Shown here: positions 8,107-17,428 of the stretch, piece after piece
Layout of the letters: each line of letters opens with the position of its first letter
How positions within the stretch are numbered: position 1 is the stretch's first letter
Program-made: the position numbers and the translations under genes
The notes under the pieces: generated by a model
What the model saw: only the letters and a program-made list of their open reading frames with translations
What the model was told of the DNA's origin: nothing
The model's database searches: none
Source: an uncultured bacterium
GTDB taxonomy: Bacteria; Cyanobacteriota; Vampirovibrionia; Obscuribacterales; Obscuribacteraceae
Reading direction: 5' to 3'
Length of the DNA stretch: 59,684 bases
Assembly (NCBI GenBank): GCA_903835185.1
Contig: CAILLX010000224.1
Coordinates: 1-59,684 of the forward strand

Positions 8107-10518
8107 GTGGGTGAAAGCAGAAATCCTAATTTAGGCATTCTCACCAGACCAGAGAAGACTGATAGAGAAGGTTGGAGGCGGAACCTGGGTAGGTCAGCTC
8201 TGCAACTGACATATCCTCGCGCATCCTCCTGGTGGACAGGCAAACCACCTGAAACCGGGATCTGTCCTGGTGTTGACGCCGACGGCATCATCCACTCGCT
8301 TGATATTCCAGACCTGGCAACCTGCTCCAGAAAAGAGGTGCAAAACTATTTCGACAATACCTGGACTCTCACTGAAGCACTTTTTTCAGCACTGCTTGGC
8401 GAAGAGGCTTTTTATCGCCCGCCATATCATAGATTGAGACACCCACTAGTTTTTTACTACGTTCATCCAGTAACTCTTTATATCAATAAGCTCCTGGTCG
8501 CCGGACTTATAGCTAATCCTGTCAATGAGTACTTCGAGCGCTTATTTGAAACTGGTGTCGACGAGATGTCCTGGGATGACATGTCCAAGAACGAGATTGA
8601 CTGGCCAACAATCGATGAGCTCTGGTCTTATCGTAGACGGGTGTATGAGATCGTCTCGCATGCGATTCAGAACGCCCCTGGTCTGGAGCCCAATCACGCA
8701 ACCATCGGACAGGACAGCCCGCTGTGGGCTCTCTTTATGGGCTTCGAGCATGAGCGCATACATCTTGAGACATCATCAGTACTCATCCGTGAACTACCTG
8801 TTGATCTAGTGCGGCGTCCGGATTACTGGGCACCACTTCATCCGTCAGCCATTGCAGAGACACACAGCTATGCAACACCTGCGCCAGGACATCCAGTCAA
8901 TGAATTTGTCACAGTTACCGGCGGCAGCGTCACTCTAGGCAAGCCGACTAACTTTCCCACTTACGGCTGGGATAACGAATACGGCTCACGCACAGATCAG
9001 GTGAAAGAGTTTCACGCCACGCGATTTCTCATAAGTAATGCAGAGTTCTGGGATTTTGTCTCAGCTGGCGGTTATCAGGACAAGCGCTACTGGTCGCAGA
9101 CCGGTTGGAGCTGGCGCACATTTAGAAACGTCAAATGTCCAACCTTCTGGGTCCAGGATGGTCCTGCCGGCTCTCACCAGTACAAATTGCGCACCTGTTT
9201 CGAAGTTATCCCGATGCCCTGGTCCTGCCCTTGTGCAGTTAACTATCACGAAGCGTCAGCCTACGCACGCTGGGGCAGCGAGCGTGACGGCAGCTCGCAA
9301 ACATACAGGCTCATCTCCGAAGCCGAGCACCAGCGTCTTCGTCAAGTGATGCATGTGAAAAATGATAATGTTGAGCAGCTCATTGTGCCGCCACCATGCA
9401 ATATAAACTTACGGTGGGGATCCGAATGCGCTGTTGACAGTGGAGATGCAGGCAGCGGAGCATTTAGAGATCTGTTCGGCAATGTCTGGCAGTGGTGTGA
9501 AGATGACTTCAATCCGCTGCCGCAGTCTAAAGTTCATCGTTATTATGATGACTTCAGTACCCCTTGCTATGATGGCGAACATCAAATGATCATGGGCGGC
9601 TCTTTCATCAGTACAGGCGATGAGTCCACCACACACGCCCGCTTCCATTTCCGCCCGCACTTCTTCCAGCATGCCGGCTTCCGCCTGGCATACTGCGACG
9701 ACAACTCCGACGGTGGCGCTGTGCATATCAAAGCTACCCCAACAAGCGCCAGTCAATATGAAACAGACCTGCTGCTCTCTCAGTATTTGACTCTCCACTA
9801 CGGCTCTTCTTCCGAACAGATGCCTTTTACATTTGGACCTGCCGATGCTACAGACTTTCCCAGACGCTGTGCAGCTCTTATAATCGATTGGTGCCGGAAA
9901 CTAAAGGTGCCAACAGATCACGCACTCGATGTCGGCTGTTCTGTAGGTGGTGCTTCTTTTGCGCTGGCAGACATATTCACAAGAGTAGAAGCTGTCGATT
10001 TAAGTGAGTCTTTTATTGCCACAGCCAGGCAGATTAAGCAGGAAGGCATAATTAAGTTCAGCTGCAAAGAAGAAGGAGAACTTTCAGTCGAACTGAACGC
10101 AACGGTACCAGAAGAGCAAAGACGCCGCGTCAACTTTCGCCGCGCTGACGCTTGCTCGCTGCCGGCTGATTTTGTTGATTTTGACGCAGTACTCATAGCC
10201 AATGTCCTCTGCCGTTTGCCCAGCCCGATGGCTCTGCTGTCGCGATTAGGTGGCAGTCGGGGCACTGTACGTCCTGGAGGGCTATTAGTTATTACAACTC
10301 CTTATAGCTGGAGCGAGCGCTTCACTCCGCGCGATGTTTGGCTGGGAGGATTTACTGACACACACAGTCAACCGGTACACTCACGAGATCGGCTTGCCTC
10401 AGCTCTACAACAGCATTTCGAACTTTTAGAAGCAAAGGATATGCCTTTTGTCATCCGCGAACACAAGCGGAAGTACGAATATATTGTTGCCGAAGCCACT
10501 GTCTGGCGTCGCCGCTAG
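8107..10518 (+). CDS. ovoA: OvoA: 5-histidylcysteine sulfoxide synthase / mercaptohistidine N-methyltransferase
   Basis: A complete three-domain ovothiol synthase of 803 residues. The N-terminal DinB-like domain contains YHRLRHP (His108) and the HxxxHxE iron motif His215-Glu-Arg-Ile-His219-Leu-Glu221, the expected three-His facial triad. The middle FGE-sulfatase domain runs to about 550 (GNVWQWCEDDFNPLP, HFFQHAGFRLAYC). The C-terminal methyltransferase has ALDVGCSVGGASF near 604. Characterised homologues join Cys to His C5 with O2, then N-methylate the mercaptohistidine; a PLP lyase for the intermediate step is not in view. The start is GTG with AGGAGG nine bases upstream. It may be cotranscribed with the GH18-like gene. 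Confidence 0.94.
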   Translation: MGESRNPNLGILTRPEKTDREGWRRNLGRSALQLTYPRASSWWTGKPPETGICPGVDADGIIHSLDIPDLATCSRKEVQNYFDNTWTLTEALFSALLGEEAFYRPPYHRLRHPLVFYYVHPVTLYINKLLVAGLIANPVNEYFERLFETGVDEMSWDDMSKNEIDWPTIDELWSYRRRVYEIVSHAIQNAPGLEPNHATIGQDSPLWALFMGFEHERIHLETSSVLIRELPVDLVRRPDYWAPLHPSAIAETHSYATPAPGHPVNEFVTVTGGSVTLGKPTNFPTYGWDNEYGSRTDQVKEFHATRFLISNAEFWDFVSAGGYQDKRYWSQTGWSWRTFRNVKCPTFWVQDGPAGSHQYKLRTCFEVIPMPWSCPCAVNYHEASAYARWGSERDGSSQTYRLISEAEHQRLRQVMHVKNDNVEQLIVPPPCNINLRWGSECAVDSGDAGSGAFRDLFGNVWQWCEDDFNPLPQSKVHRYYDDFSTPCYDGEHQMIMGGSFISTGDESTTHARFHFRPHFFQHAGFRLAYCDDNSDGGAVHIKATPTSASQYETDLLLSQYLTLHYGSSSEQMPFTFGPADATDFPRRCAALIIDWCRKLKVPTDHALDVGCSVGGASFALADIFTRVEAVDLSESFIATARQIKQEGIIKFSCKEEGELSVELNATVPEEQRRRVNFRRADACSLPADFVDFDAVLIANVLCRLPSPMALLSRLGGSRGTVRPGGLLVITTPYSWSERFTPRDVWLGGFTDTHSQPVHSRDRLASALQQHFELLEAKDMPFVIREHKRKYEYIVAEATVWRRR

Positions 10519-10578
10519 ATCAGCGTTCGCCGACGCTACAAATAAACTGCTGGTGCGACATGAGACACATGTTCGGCA

Positions 10579-11667
10579 TTAGATCTTCTTGAACACCACG
10601 CGGCGGTTTTTGGCGCGCCCTGAGGTTGTTGAGTTACTCGCCAGCGGACGCGTCAAGCCAAAGCCATGGGCTGTCAGCCTTTTTGCCTTAATACCACAAT
10701 GCCAGACAAGATAGCTCTTAACTGCAGCGGACCGACGCTGAGACAACAATATGTTGTACGCTGCAGTACCAAAATTGTCTGTATGTCCTTGAACTTCCAG
10801 ACAAAGATCCGGATTTTGCGTCAGATAACTGCCCAGATCGTCGAGAATTGGTTTGGATTGACTCTTAATGACAGCTTTGTCAAAGTCGAAAAGGATGGCA
10901 TAAGTAGTTGCTTCGCCTTTTTCTTTGAGCTGCTTGATCACATCAGCTGCAGCTGATGTAGAAAAACGTGGCGCCCCCCAGGCAAAAGGACCGTTACCAG
11001 CCACAAGCATCGGAAAGTCAGGCTTATCCATAATCCAGTAGTTCCAGCCATTGTCTGTTGTAGCCTTAATTGTCCGTACCTTCGCCATCTTGCCGTCAAT
11101 TTGAACAGCAACATACTCCTGACCGACTGCCTGTATGGCTCTAGGCATTACTCCACGAGCACGAGCATATCCTGGCGGAATTTCTGGTCCGTCCAGTCCA
11201 AATGATGTCCTCTGCCCGCTCTTAATAGCCTGATAAAGAAAGTCAGAGATACGCAAGGCACAAGTGTAACCAGAAAAAATACATGTCTCTTTATCAGGAT
11301 AGAAAAGGCTCACTCGCTCTGAACGCTTAAGATCTTCAGCTCTGATTGTGCGCCGGCCGAAAGTGTCAGCCGGAGCTGACATGTCCCAGTCAAAAGTCAG
11401 TCCGCCAGCACCACATTTGACAATATGAGCCGCGAACTCATAATCACCAACTGTCTTCCAGCGTGTGTCGAGACCATTGAAAATTGGGTAGGTAACGCTG
11501 AGTCCAGGTTTTAGAACCAGCTTATCAGTTAAGTCTTCCAGAGCTGCAGTAGCTTGGCTCTCTTGAGCAGCTGCTGGCACAGATTGACACCAGCCAGATA
11601 ATGTTGCTGCCGTGGCAAGACAAAACAAAAGAGCAGGCACCAGCAAGAGATAGACAGTTCGACTCAT
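10579..11667 (-). CDS. Periplasmic protein with C-terminal OmpA domain
   Basis: A Sec signal peptide (residues about 1-30, ending near Trp-Cys-Gln-Ser) leads a 362-residue protein. The C-terminal 110 residues are an OmpA-like peptidoglycan-binding domain: ILFDFDKAVIKSQSKPILDD, then VQGHTDNFG, LSQRRSAAVKSYL, and the final R.KNRRV. The middle (about 50-230) is unrecognised. It probably binds the wall non-covalently from the periplasm, with no beta-barrel domain present. It converges on ovoA, with 60 bp between stops including a weak AGCGT/ACGCT hairpin. Confidence 0.85.
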   Translation of the reverse strand: MSRTVYLLLVPALLFCLATAATLSGWCQSVPAAAQESQATAALEDLTDKLVLKPGLSVTYPIFNGLDTRWKTVGDYEFAAHIVKCGAGGLTFDWDMSAPADTFGRRTIRAEDLKRSERVSLFYPDKETCIFSGYTCALRISDFLYQAIKSGQRTSFGLDGPEIPPGYARARGVMPRAIQAVGQEYVAVQIDGKMAKVRTIKATTDNGWNYWIMDKPDFPMLVAGNGPFAWGAPRFSTSAAADVIKQLKEKGEATTYAILFDFDKAVIKSQSKPILDDLGSYLTQNPDLCLEVQGHTDNFGTAAYNILLSQRRSAAVKSYLVWHCGIKAKRLTAHGFGLTRPLASNSTTSGRAKNRRVVFKKI

Positions 11668-11831
11668 CGCACACCTTTACCGCCGCTGTGAGCAGCGACA
11701 GCTGAAGATCGACTTGCTCGCAGCCTATATTAGCGAAAATACATGTTGCATCCAGTCGTGTCTGAGAAGTATAGCGATCAGAGTGTACTGCTACATGAGA
11801 GAAGACCTATAGAGATGGAGGCACGCACAGA

Positions 11832-12506
11832 TCAGCCAGTCGGCAAGTGTTCAGTCACTAAGTATGCTGCTGCTCCGAATGCTACAGCTACGTTAAGTGA
11901 CTCCTTAACACCACGCATCGGCAGATAACAGAGAAGCTCACAACAAGATGCTGTCTCGGCAGCAAGCCCACATACTTCGTTACCGACAACAAGACATAGC
12001 GGTGTCCTTATTTTGCCTTCGGCAAGCGCTTGCCCAAGAGCAACGCTTCCCCGACCTAGCTCCAGTCCAACAATCTGGACTCCTTGTTCTGCCAACTGCG
12101 GGAGTACCTCCAGAGAGTTACGATAATACCTCCACGAGACGCTCTCCTCAGCACCGAGGCTGGTCTTGTTAATCTCAGCTCTCGGCGGGCAGCCAGTAAT
12201 GCCACAGAGAAAAAGTTGCCCTATGCCTGCCCCGTCAGCAGTACGGAATATAGAGCCAACATTCCACAAACTGCGCACATCTTCGACTAAGGCTGACAGG
12301 CAAGCTGTCTGCAGCGGCCATCCAGCCGGACCACCAGCAACCGCCTGTGACTGCAACCTGCGTTCATATATTCGGTCAATCTGTCCAAGCAGATCAAGAG
12401 ATCTGAACCTTGCCTCCTTCTTGCATTGAGGGCAGTTCACTATCTGGCTGCCGGCTGGCGCTTCAAATTGATATTGACAGTCCGGGCGGGGACATCGGCT
12501 CCACAT
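11832..12506 (-). CDS. SpoU/TrmH-family RNA methyltransferase with N-terminal zinc ribbon
   Basis: The first 30 residues form a zinc ribbon (CPRPDC, then CPQC), unusual in this family. The rest is a SpoU SPOUT methyltransferase: VRSLWNVGSIFRTADGAGI is motif 1, SLGAEESVSW follows, PLCLVVGNEVCGL is motif 2, and MRGVKESLNVAVAFGAAAYL is the SAM-binding knot. Family members 2'-O-methylate tRNA or rRNA riboses; the exact target cannot be told. It lies 51 bp downstream of the DUF4388/TonB fusion gene on the same strand. Confidence 0.88.
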   Translation of the reverse strand: MWSRCPRPDCQYQFEAPAGSQIVNCPQCKKEARFRSLDLLGQIDRIYERRLQSQAVAGGPAGWPLQTACLSALVEDVRSLWNVGSIFRTADGAGIGQLFLCGITGCPPRAEINKTSLGAEESVSWRYYRNSLEVLPQLAEQGVQIVGLELGRGSVALGQALAEGKIRTPLCLVVGNEVCGLAAETASCCELLCYLPMRGVKESLNVAVAFGAAAYLVTEHLPTG

Positions 12507-12557
12507 TGTATTTACCTGGGTCGACAGATCTCAGCGCTGGTTGCTATTGGATAGCAG

Positions 12558-15254
12558 CTACTCAAGCGACACCTGCAACTTAGCACCGGCGGCGGTGAAC
12601 TTCAGCGATACTGCACCATCCTTAACATGCGGTGCTGGCAGATACTTGAAAGCCTGGACAAACTTCTCAATATATCTGTCATAAGCTTCATCACCGGACT
12701 GATTAGAAAGCTCCACCTTTTGCAACGCCCCATCTTCGCCTACTGCAATAGTGACAACTACCTTACTCTTAGAAGCCTCTTTAGGGGGGCTAAACTTAGC
12801 TTTGGCAAGATCTTCAATTTTTTTGACATAGGCGGCTAACTCATCTGCAGTAGCCTCTTTCTTCTCTGCTTTGGTACTAGAAGGCGTTGCTCCTGTTGTA
12901 GTAGCAGTTGTTGTACCAGGAACTGCTCCTGTCGCAGCAGTTGTACTAGTTGTTGTTCCAGGTGCAGTATTAGTGGGAGCACCTTCACCTGTTGTTGAGA
13001 CAGCTGGTACCGCCTCCTGAGTCTTGGCAATCAAAGGTGCAGCCATAGTCTGAATTAACCAGAGAGTAGTCTCATAGTCTAAGAGCTCCCCTTGCAAGGG
13101 ACGTCCAATTACAAGAATAGCTTTACCAGACACCAGCGATGCGTAAGCACCAATTAAGGCCATCTGGGATGTACCATCCTGTCTGCCATAGCGAGTAACT
13201 ATCCAGTTGAAAGTGACTCCACCCCATTTGCTCGGTCCCCTGGCAAGCAGCGTCACATTATCAATGCGCTTCATCTCTTCGTTTTGATTAAAGTCGGTAT
13301 ACGGCACTTTGACAGCAACAAGCTCAAGGTGATTAACAACAGTTGTGCTGTCGAGCACAACACAAAGGAGCTCCAAATTCTTCTTCTCTGAGGAGAGAGT
13401 AAAAGAGTAAGATCCACTAGTCCGCTCAGAAGCATCTCCATAGACATAATCAGGCACTGGAGTGTCTTTAAAACCAGCATACTGGGTGGCAACCAGCACA
13501 GCTTTTTGCACATCACCTTTGTTCGGCGCAGTTGCTGCTGGACCCTCCTGCGTTACAGGCGGTGGAGCAGGTGAAGGTGTATTCTTGGTTCCACTGCAAG
13601 TAATCATGCAGATAGAAACAATAAGTACTAGGGCAGCGCCGCCAATCATGAGTTGTCGACGGCTCAAGCCAAGAGCCATCGTCTGCAATGCGCGTAGCGA
13701 ACCAGCTCCAGTAGTAGAGGCCGGCATGTCGCCAGTTACCAGGTCTGCACCACAACGCTGACAGTTGCCTTCTTGAACATTCACTGTTCGGCAGGCAGGA
13801 CAGATAAACCTGCCAATCCTGCCGACCGCACCCTCAGACACAGACTCGGCTTCAGAGCGCACAGGCAGCTCCGAAGGCGGTTCGTCAGGGGCTACTATAC
13901 CGAAAGAGCCTGTCGCCTTGAGCTTCTTTAAAGTATCACTTAAAGCTTGAACCAGAGTCATCTGATACAGCTTGCCAGCAGGAGCTATCTGACCTGGCGG
14001 CGGCACAAAAGGACCACTGCTCAGTCCTAGCAGACAAGCATCTTTAAGAACGATTCCACCGGATAGAGTTTGCGGAAACGGAAGACTATGCAACACTGTG
14101 CTGCTGTTTGTCGCTGACCTGCCTGCCACAGCTCCTTGCAGGAGCACCGGGCGCGAAGTGATCGGGTCAAGATAAAAACCTGTGAGCGGTTCGCCTACAG
14201 ACAACTGTTGTTCATGCACAGGAGGAAGAGGCGCTCCTAGCTGACCGTTTCTACTAAAAACACTATCTTTATCAAGGACAATAATCTGCAGGCGCAGCAT
14301 CTCCTGAATAGCGCGCAGAGAAGTGTAGGTGTCAGCCCCAATGCGCTCAGCAAGCTTGTCAAGGGTCAAGTAGCCATCCAGAACTGTCCAGAGCCGCTCG
14401 ACCAGCCAGAGCGCATTGGGGTGAACAGAGCTCGGATCATAGACCTGCTGCGCTCGCACATAGCGAGCGCTCGGTCCGCCAAGAGCATCCATAAAGCCAG
14501 GAAGCTCGGCAGCACGACGGGTTGCTTCGCAGAGGAGTTTGGCAAAGGGTGTCTCTATATCTCGAGCATTGGCCCAGTCAAAAGAAGTATTGGATTGAAA
14601 TACATATTTGCCGGCTGTAGCTCTGGCAACCATCTCAAAAATAGCCAGTTCGCCTGCAAGCATATTGTTATAGATAGCTCGCTGCACATAACCCTGCACA
14701 CCTTGCCTGACTGCCAACCGCGCCAGCGGACGATTGCGCATATCATAAAGTGAGAGCAAACCTTCACGTCCTGAAGTTGCCATGCGCTCGACAACTGCAG
14801 CCATGTCAGCAGCTGAATAACTTCCCGAAATATCTTGTGGAGTGACAGTCAAAGGCATAGCCAACAGCGAGTTAGCTTCAGCAATCTTGTCAGCTCCCAG
14901 GTCAAGCACATTAGGCTCGAGAGACATACTAGCTATGTCGTTTTCTGGACAGACAGGAAGTTCAGAAGTCAGCCCCAGCTGCGCCAGATAACGTGTACGT
15001 GCTTCTCGCCTGCTGAAATCAGGGTGCAAAATTACCGTCTTGACTGAATAGACAAGCTGCGGATGTGGAAACTTTACAGCCAGCGCCCATGGCAATTCCA
15101 CATAGTTGCCAACACTAGATGCGCAAGCAGCAACACGTGTCTTTGACAACAGGCAGACCTGTCCAAGGACCAGTTCTGGAGTAACAGTTCGGTCAACAAC
15201 AAGACCTACACTATCGGCAAGAGTCGAAAACAGTTCGTTGTCAGTCATGATCAT
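12558..15254 (-). CDS. DUF4388-like / zinc-ribbon / TonB C-terminal fusion protein
   Basis: An 898-residue protein with a rare domain order. Residues about 140-220 resemble DUF4388 (PATAN), seen in two-component regulators. A zinc ribbon follows at about 480-510 (CPAC and CQRC), then one membrane helix near 535-552 (LMIGGAALVLIVSICMITC), a unique region, a Thr/Ala-rich linker near 745-800, and a TonB-like C-terminal domain from about 805 (KAKFSPPK, VVVTIAVGEDGALQKVEL). With one helix the N-terminus would face the cytoplasm and the TonB-like part the periplasm, suggesting transmembrane signalling or scaffolding. ATG at 15248 is an alternative start. Confidence 0.7.
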   Translation of the reverse strand: MIMTDNELFSTLADSVGLVVDRTVTPELVLGQVCLLSKTRVAACASSVGNYVELPWALAVKFPHPQLVYSVKTVILHPDFSRREARTRYLAQLGLTSELPVCPENDIASMSLEPNVLDLGADKIAEANSLLAMPLTVTPQDISGSYSAADMAAVVERMATSGREGLLSLYDMRNRPLARLAVRQGVQGYVQRAIYNNMLAGELAIFEMVARATAGKYVFQSNTSFDWANARDIETPFAKLLCEATRRAAELPGFMDALGGPSARYVRAQQVYDPSSVHPNALWLVERLWTVLDGYLTLDKLAERIGADTYTSLRAIQEMLRLQIIVLDKDSVFSRNGQLGAPLPPVHEQQLSVGEPLTGFYLDPITSRPVLLQGAVAGRSATNSSTVLHSLPFPQTLSGGIVLKDACLLGLSSGPFVPPPGQIAPAGKLYQMTLVQALSDTLKKLKATGSFGIVAPDEPPSELPVRSEAESVSEGAVGRIGRFICPACRTVNVQEGNCQRCGADLVTGDMPASTTGAGSLRALQTMALGLSRRQLMIGGAALVLIVSICMITCSGTKNTPSPAPPPVTQEGPAATAPNKGDVQKAVLVATQYAGFKDTPVPDYVYGDASERTSGSYSFTLSSEKKNLELLCVVLDSTTVVNHLELVAVKVPYTDFNQNEEMKRIDNVTLLARGPSKWGGVTFNWIVTRYGRQDGTSQMALIGAYASLVSGKAILVIGRPLQGELLDYETTLWLIQTMAAPLIAKTQEAVPAVSTTGEGAPTNTAPGTTTSTTAATGAVPGTTTATTTGATPSSTKAEKKEATADELAAYVKKIEDLAKAKFSPPKEASKSKVVVTIAVGEDGALQKVELSNQSGDEAYDRYIEKFVQAFKYLPAPHVKDGAVSLKFTAAGAKLQVSLE

Positions 15255-15421
15255 CAGCCAGATACAGGGAAAACATGCTACCGGGCAATCTTACACCACC
15301 GACACTGTTTGGATCACTCCTTTTCCTCTAAATAAAGAATGGCAAACTGCCAGAACAAGCCTAAATGACGCGCCAAACTGATGCTCTATCGGCTCTGACA
15401 AGTCGAGGACTGGCTGGGGTG

Positions 15422-15835
15422 TCACCGGGAGTGCGAGACTGAGATTACAGCTTTAGCTTGAGCATTGTTCTGCTGGCTACCATGTAAAAGCACAGCCTTC
15501 ACTGTTTTCCAGATGGGCGGCAGACAATAACGACATGGAACCTGCCCGGCAGCTATAGCCTGACAGCGGAAGTGGAAAAGAAGAACATGCCTGACGTTCA
15601 TAGCCTGAGCAAACGGACAAGACGGTCGATGGAACTTAGAGGAGAAAGTGTTGCCAACATATTTATATGGGAGATCAAGAGGACAACTGAGATTGCTTCT
15701 GCTTTCAAGCACAGGAGCAGCATCTGTGGTAGCTCTCGTGACAGACTCTGCGACAGCTGCCACAGACGACAATCCGGTCACAGTGACAAGAGCAAGCAGA
15801 AAGCAGACAACTAACCACATAATTAAGCTCGGCAA
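15422..15835 (-). CDS. Exported small Ada-type metal-binding protein
   Basis: A hydrophobic N-terminus (residues about 4-28) suggests export or anchoring. Residues about 55-107 match the Ada/'HRPSC' metal-binding module: KYVGNTFSSKFHRPSCPFA, then RCQAIAAGQVPCRYCLPP. The Cys residues of PSCPFA, PCRYC and FRC could bind zinc. The module occurs in Ada, in secreted nucleases and as a stand-alone domain. No nuclease or methyltransferase domain is attached, so a binding role is inferred. It is 137 residues long and lies upstream of the DUF4388/TonB gene on the same strand, across a 167-bp gap. Confidence 0.65.
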   Translation of the reverse strand: MPSLIMWLVVCFLLALVTVTGLSSVAAVAESVTRATTDAAPVLESRSNLSCPLDLPYKYVGNTFSSKFHRPSCPFAQAMNVRHVLLFHFRCQAIAAGQVPCRYCLPPIWKTVKAVLLHGSQQNNAQAKAVISVSHSR

Positions 15836-15921
15836 AGTGATACGAGTTCCAACCAGATAGACGGAACAACAAACCGTTCAGTTCAAAATTGAGGGCAAAC
15901 AGCTTGACGCATGCCTCAGAC

Positions 15922-16248
15922 TCATCGCAGCGGAACGACTGTACCAACTGACGCCGGAGCAATCATCCGCCGCTCCAAAGCCTGCACCCATACTCTTAAG
16001 AGGCTCAAGTGTTCAAGCGCTCTTTGCGAGACGTTCTCTTGATATGTGTTCAACTGGCGGTAATACTTAAGTAATGCAGTAAAGAGCCTGAAGACAGCTT
16101 CCGACTCAGACTGTCCATAACAATGCAGACCGAGCTCAGGAACGCAAGCTACACATCTTGTCCCCACCTGCCAGATTCTTGCAGAAAGAAGCCCATCGCT
16201 CCAAGGCAATGGCTGTTCACTTATAGCGCCTGGCACAGCAGCTTTCAT
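15922..16248 (-). CDS. Unknown 108-aa protein, weakly HicB-like
   Basis: Residues about 30-66 (TRCVACVPELGLHCYGQSES followed by EAVFRLFTALLKYY) resemble the HicB fold pattern, with a PEL turn, a GxS..EA helix start and an amphipathic helix. No HicA-type toxin is next to it and no C-terminal DNA-binding domain is seen, so an antitoxin role is not supported. The C-terminus is helical with several Arg. It stands 86 bp upstream of the Ada-type gene on the same strand. Confidence 0.5.
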   Translation of the reverse strand: MKAAVPGAISEQPLPWSDGLLSARIWQVGTRCVACVPELGLHCYGQSESEAVFRLFTALLKYYRQLNTYQENVSQRALEHLSLLRVWVQALERRMIAPASVGTVVPLR

Positions 16249-16429
16249 ACTCCCCCTCTGGTGTCAGCACGAGCAACTTGCATCGGCTAACTGCCCAAGT
16301 AATACTACCGCCCCACCTCGGATAGATTACGTTGTCCACACAACAATTTCTTTGCTGATCAGTGGAAACCTTGATCCAGTATAGCTCTTAATTAGTCCAC
16401 GTCTAGTCAAAAGAAGCAAATTGGGACAC

Positions 16430-17371
16430 TCAATCTTGTTGACTCTTTATTAGATCTAGAGCTTGCTTGCTTAGTTGCTTGCTATCAAGCATGTCGACTG
16501 CCAACCATCTGATCTCCGGATTAGCTCTAAACCAGATTAGTTGCCGGCGCGCAAGCTGACAGTTGTGTCTAATACAGAGCTCTTCAATCTCATCAGGCAA
16601 GAGCGCTCTTGAAACCTCCGGAATAAACTCCTTATAGTTCACAGTATTGGCAAGCGCCCGCGTCAGTCCGAAACGGCCGACAACTGCAGTCACTTCAGCT
16701 GGCAAACCGGACCGCATCTGCTCCTTAAACCTCAGTTTTATTGCTGCGTGCAGATTGGAGCGCACTTCAGCTGTCAGCCCCAACCAGATAGTGCGATAAG
16801 GACGAGCAACCCGCCTGGCCAGCTGCGAAAACGGTCGCCCCAGAGTCAGACACACTTCCAAGGCCCGCACCAGTCGGAAAAGATCATTGACAGCAATGCG
16901 CTCGGCAGACACCGGATCAAGCAGACGTAGACGTTCTTGAAGGACTTGATTGCCCTGACTCTCAGCTGCAGCTTTCAACTCGGCCCGCAACTCCTCATTT
17001 GGAGCAACTGGTGGGATATCAAGCCCCTCAAGCAAAGCCCGGGCATAAAAGCCGGTGCCACCACAAACTATAGGTGTCTTCTGACGCACCAAAATACTTT
17101 CAATTGCAGCTGCGGCCTCCACTTTATACTGAGCGACAGTATAGTTTTCATCAGGGCTCACCACATCAATCATATGATGCTGAATCAAAGAGCGCTCGCC
17201 CTGGGAAGGTTTAGCTGTGCCGATATCCATATATCGATAGATAGTGCGTGAATCACACGCCACAATCTCACCATTAAGTTGTCCGGCAAGCTCCAGGCTG
17301 AGAGCTGTCTTGCCTGAGCAGGTCGGACCCACCAGAGCAATTACTGTAGGTAAAACTTTCTTATCGGTCAA
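16430..17371 (-). CDS. miaA: tRNA dimethylallyltransferase
   Basis: MiaA transfers a dimethylallyl group to A37 of tRNAs that read codons starting with U, such as the tRNA-Ser(UGA) in this window. Walker A GPTCSGKT lies at residues 15-22; CDSRTIYRYMDIGTAKPS at about 39-56 and VCGGTGFYARALLEGLD at about 100-116 are family signatures. The length of 313 residues is normal. It is last in a minus-strand set with the Yip1-like gene (57 bp gap) and sppA. Confidence 0.95.
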   Translation of the reverse strand: MTDKKVLPTVIALVGPTCSGKTALSLELAGQLNGEIVACDSRTIYRYMDIGTAKPSQGERSLIQHHMIDVVSPDENYTVAQYKVEAAAAIESILVRQKTPIVCGGTGFYARALLEGLDIPPVAPNEELRAELKAAAESQGNQVLQERLRLLDPVSAERIAVNDLFRLVRALEVCLTLGRPFSQLARRVARPYRTIWLGLTAEVRSNLHAAIKLRFKEQMRSGLPAEVTAVVGRFGLTRALANTVNYKEFIPEVSRALLPDEIEELCIRHNCQLARRQLIWFRANPEIRWLAVDMLDSKQLSKQALDLIKSQQD

Positions 17372-17428
17372 CCTGTCACCTGCTCTGCCCCTGGCAACGC
17401 TTCACTCCATCTATCCCACACCAAAGGA

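Noticed and set aside
9409..9798. Minus-strand ORF inside ovoA
   Set aside because: It lies within the conserved FGE-sulfatase region of ovoA and has no features of its own.
15922..16248. HicAB toxin-antitoxin locus
   Set aside because: Only a weak HicB-like pattern is seen and there is no HicA-size neighbour or C-terminal DNA-binding domain.
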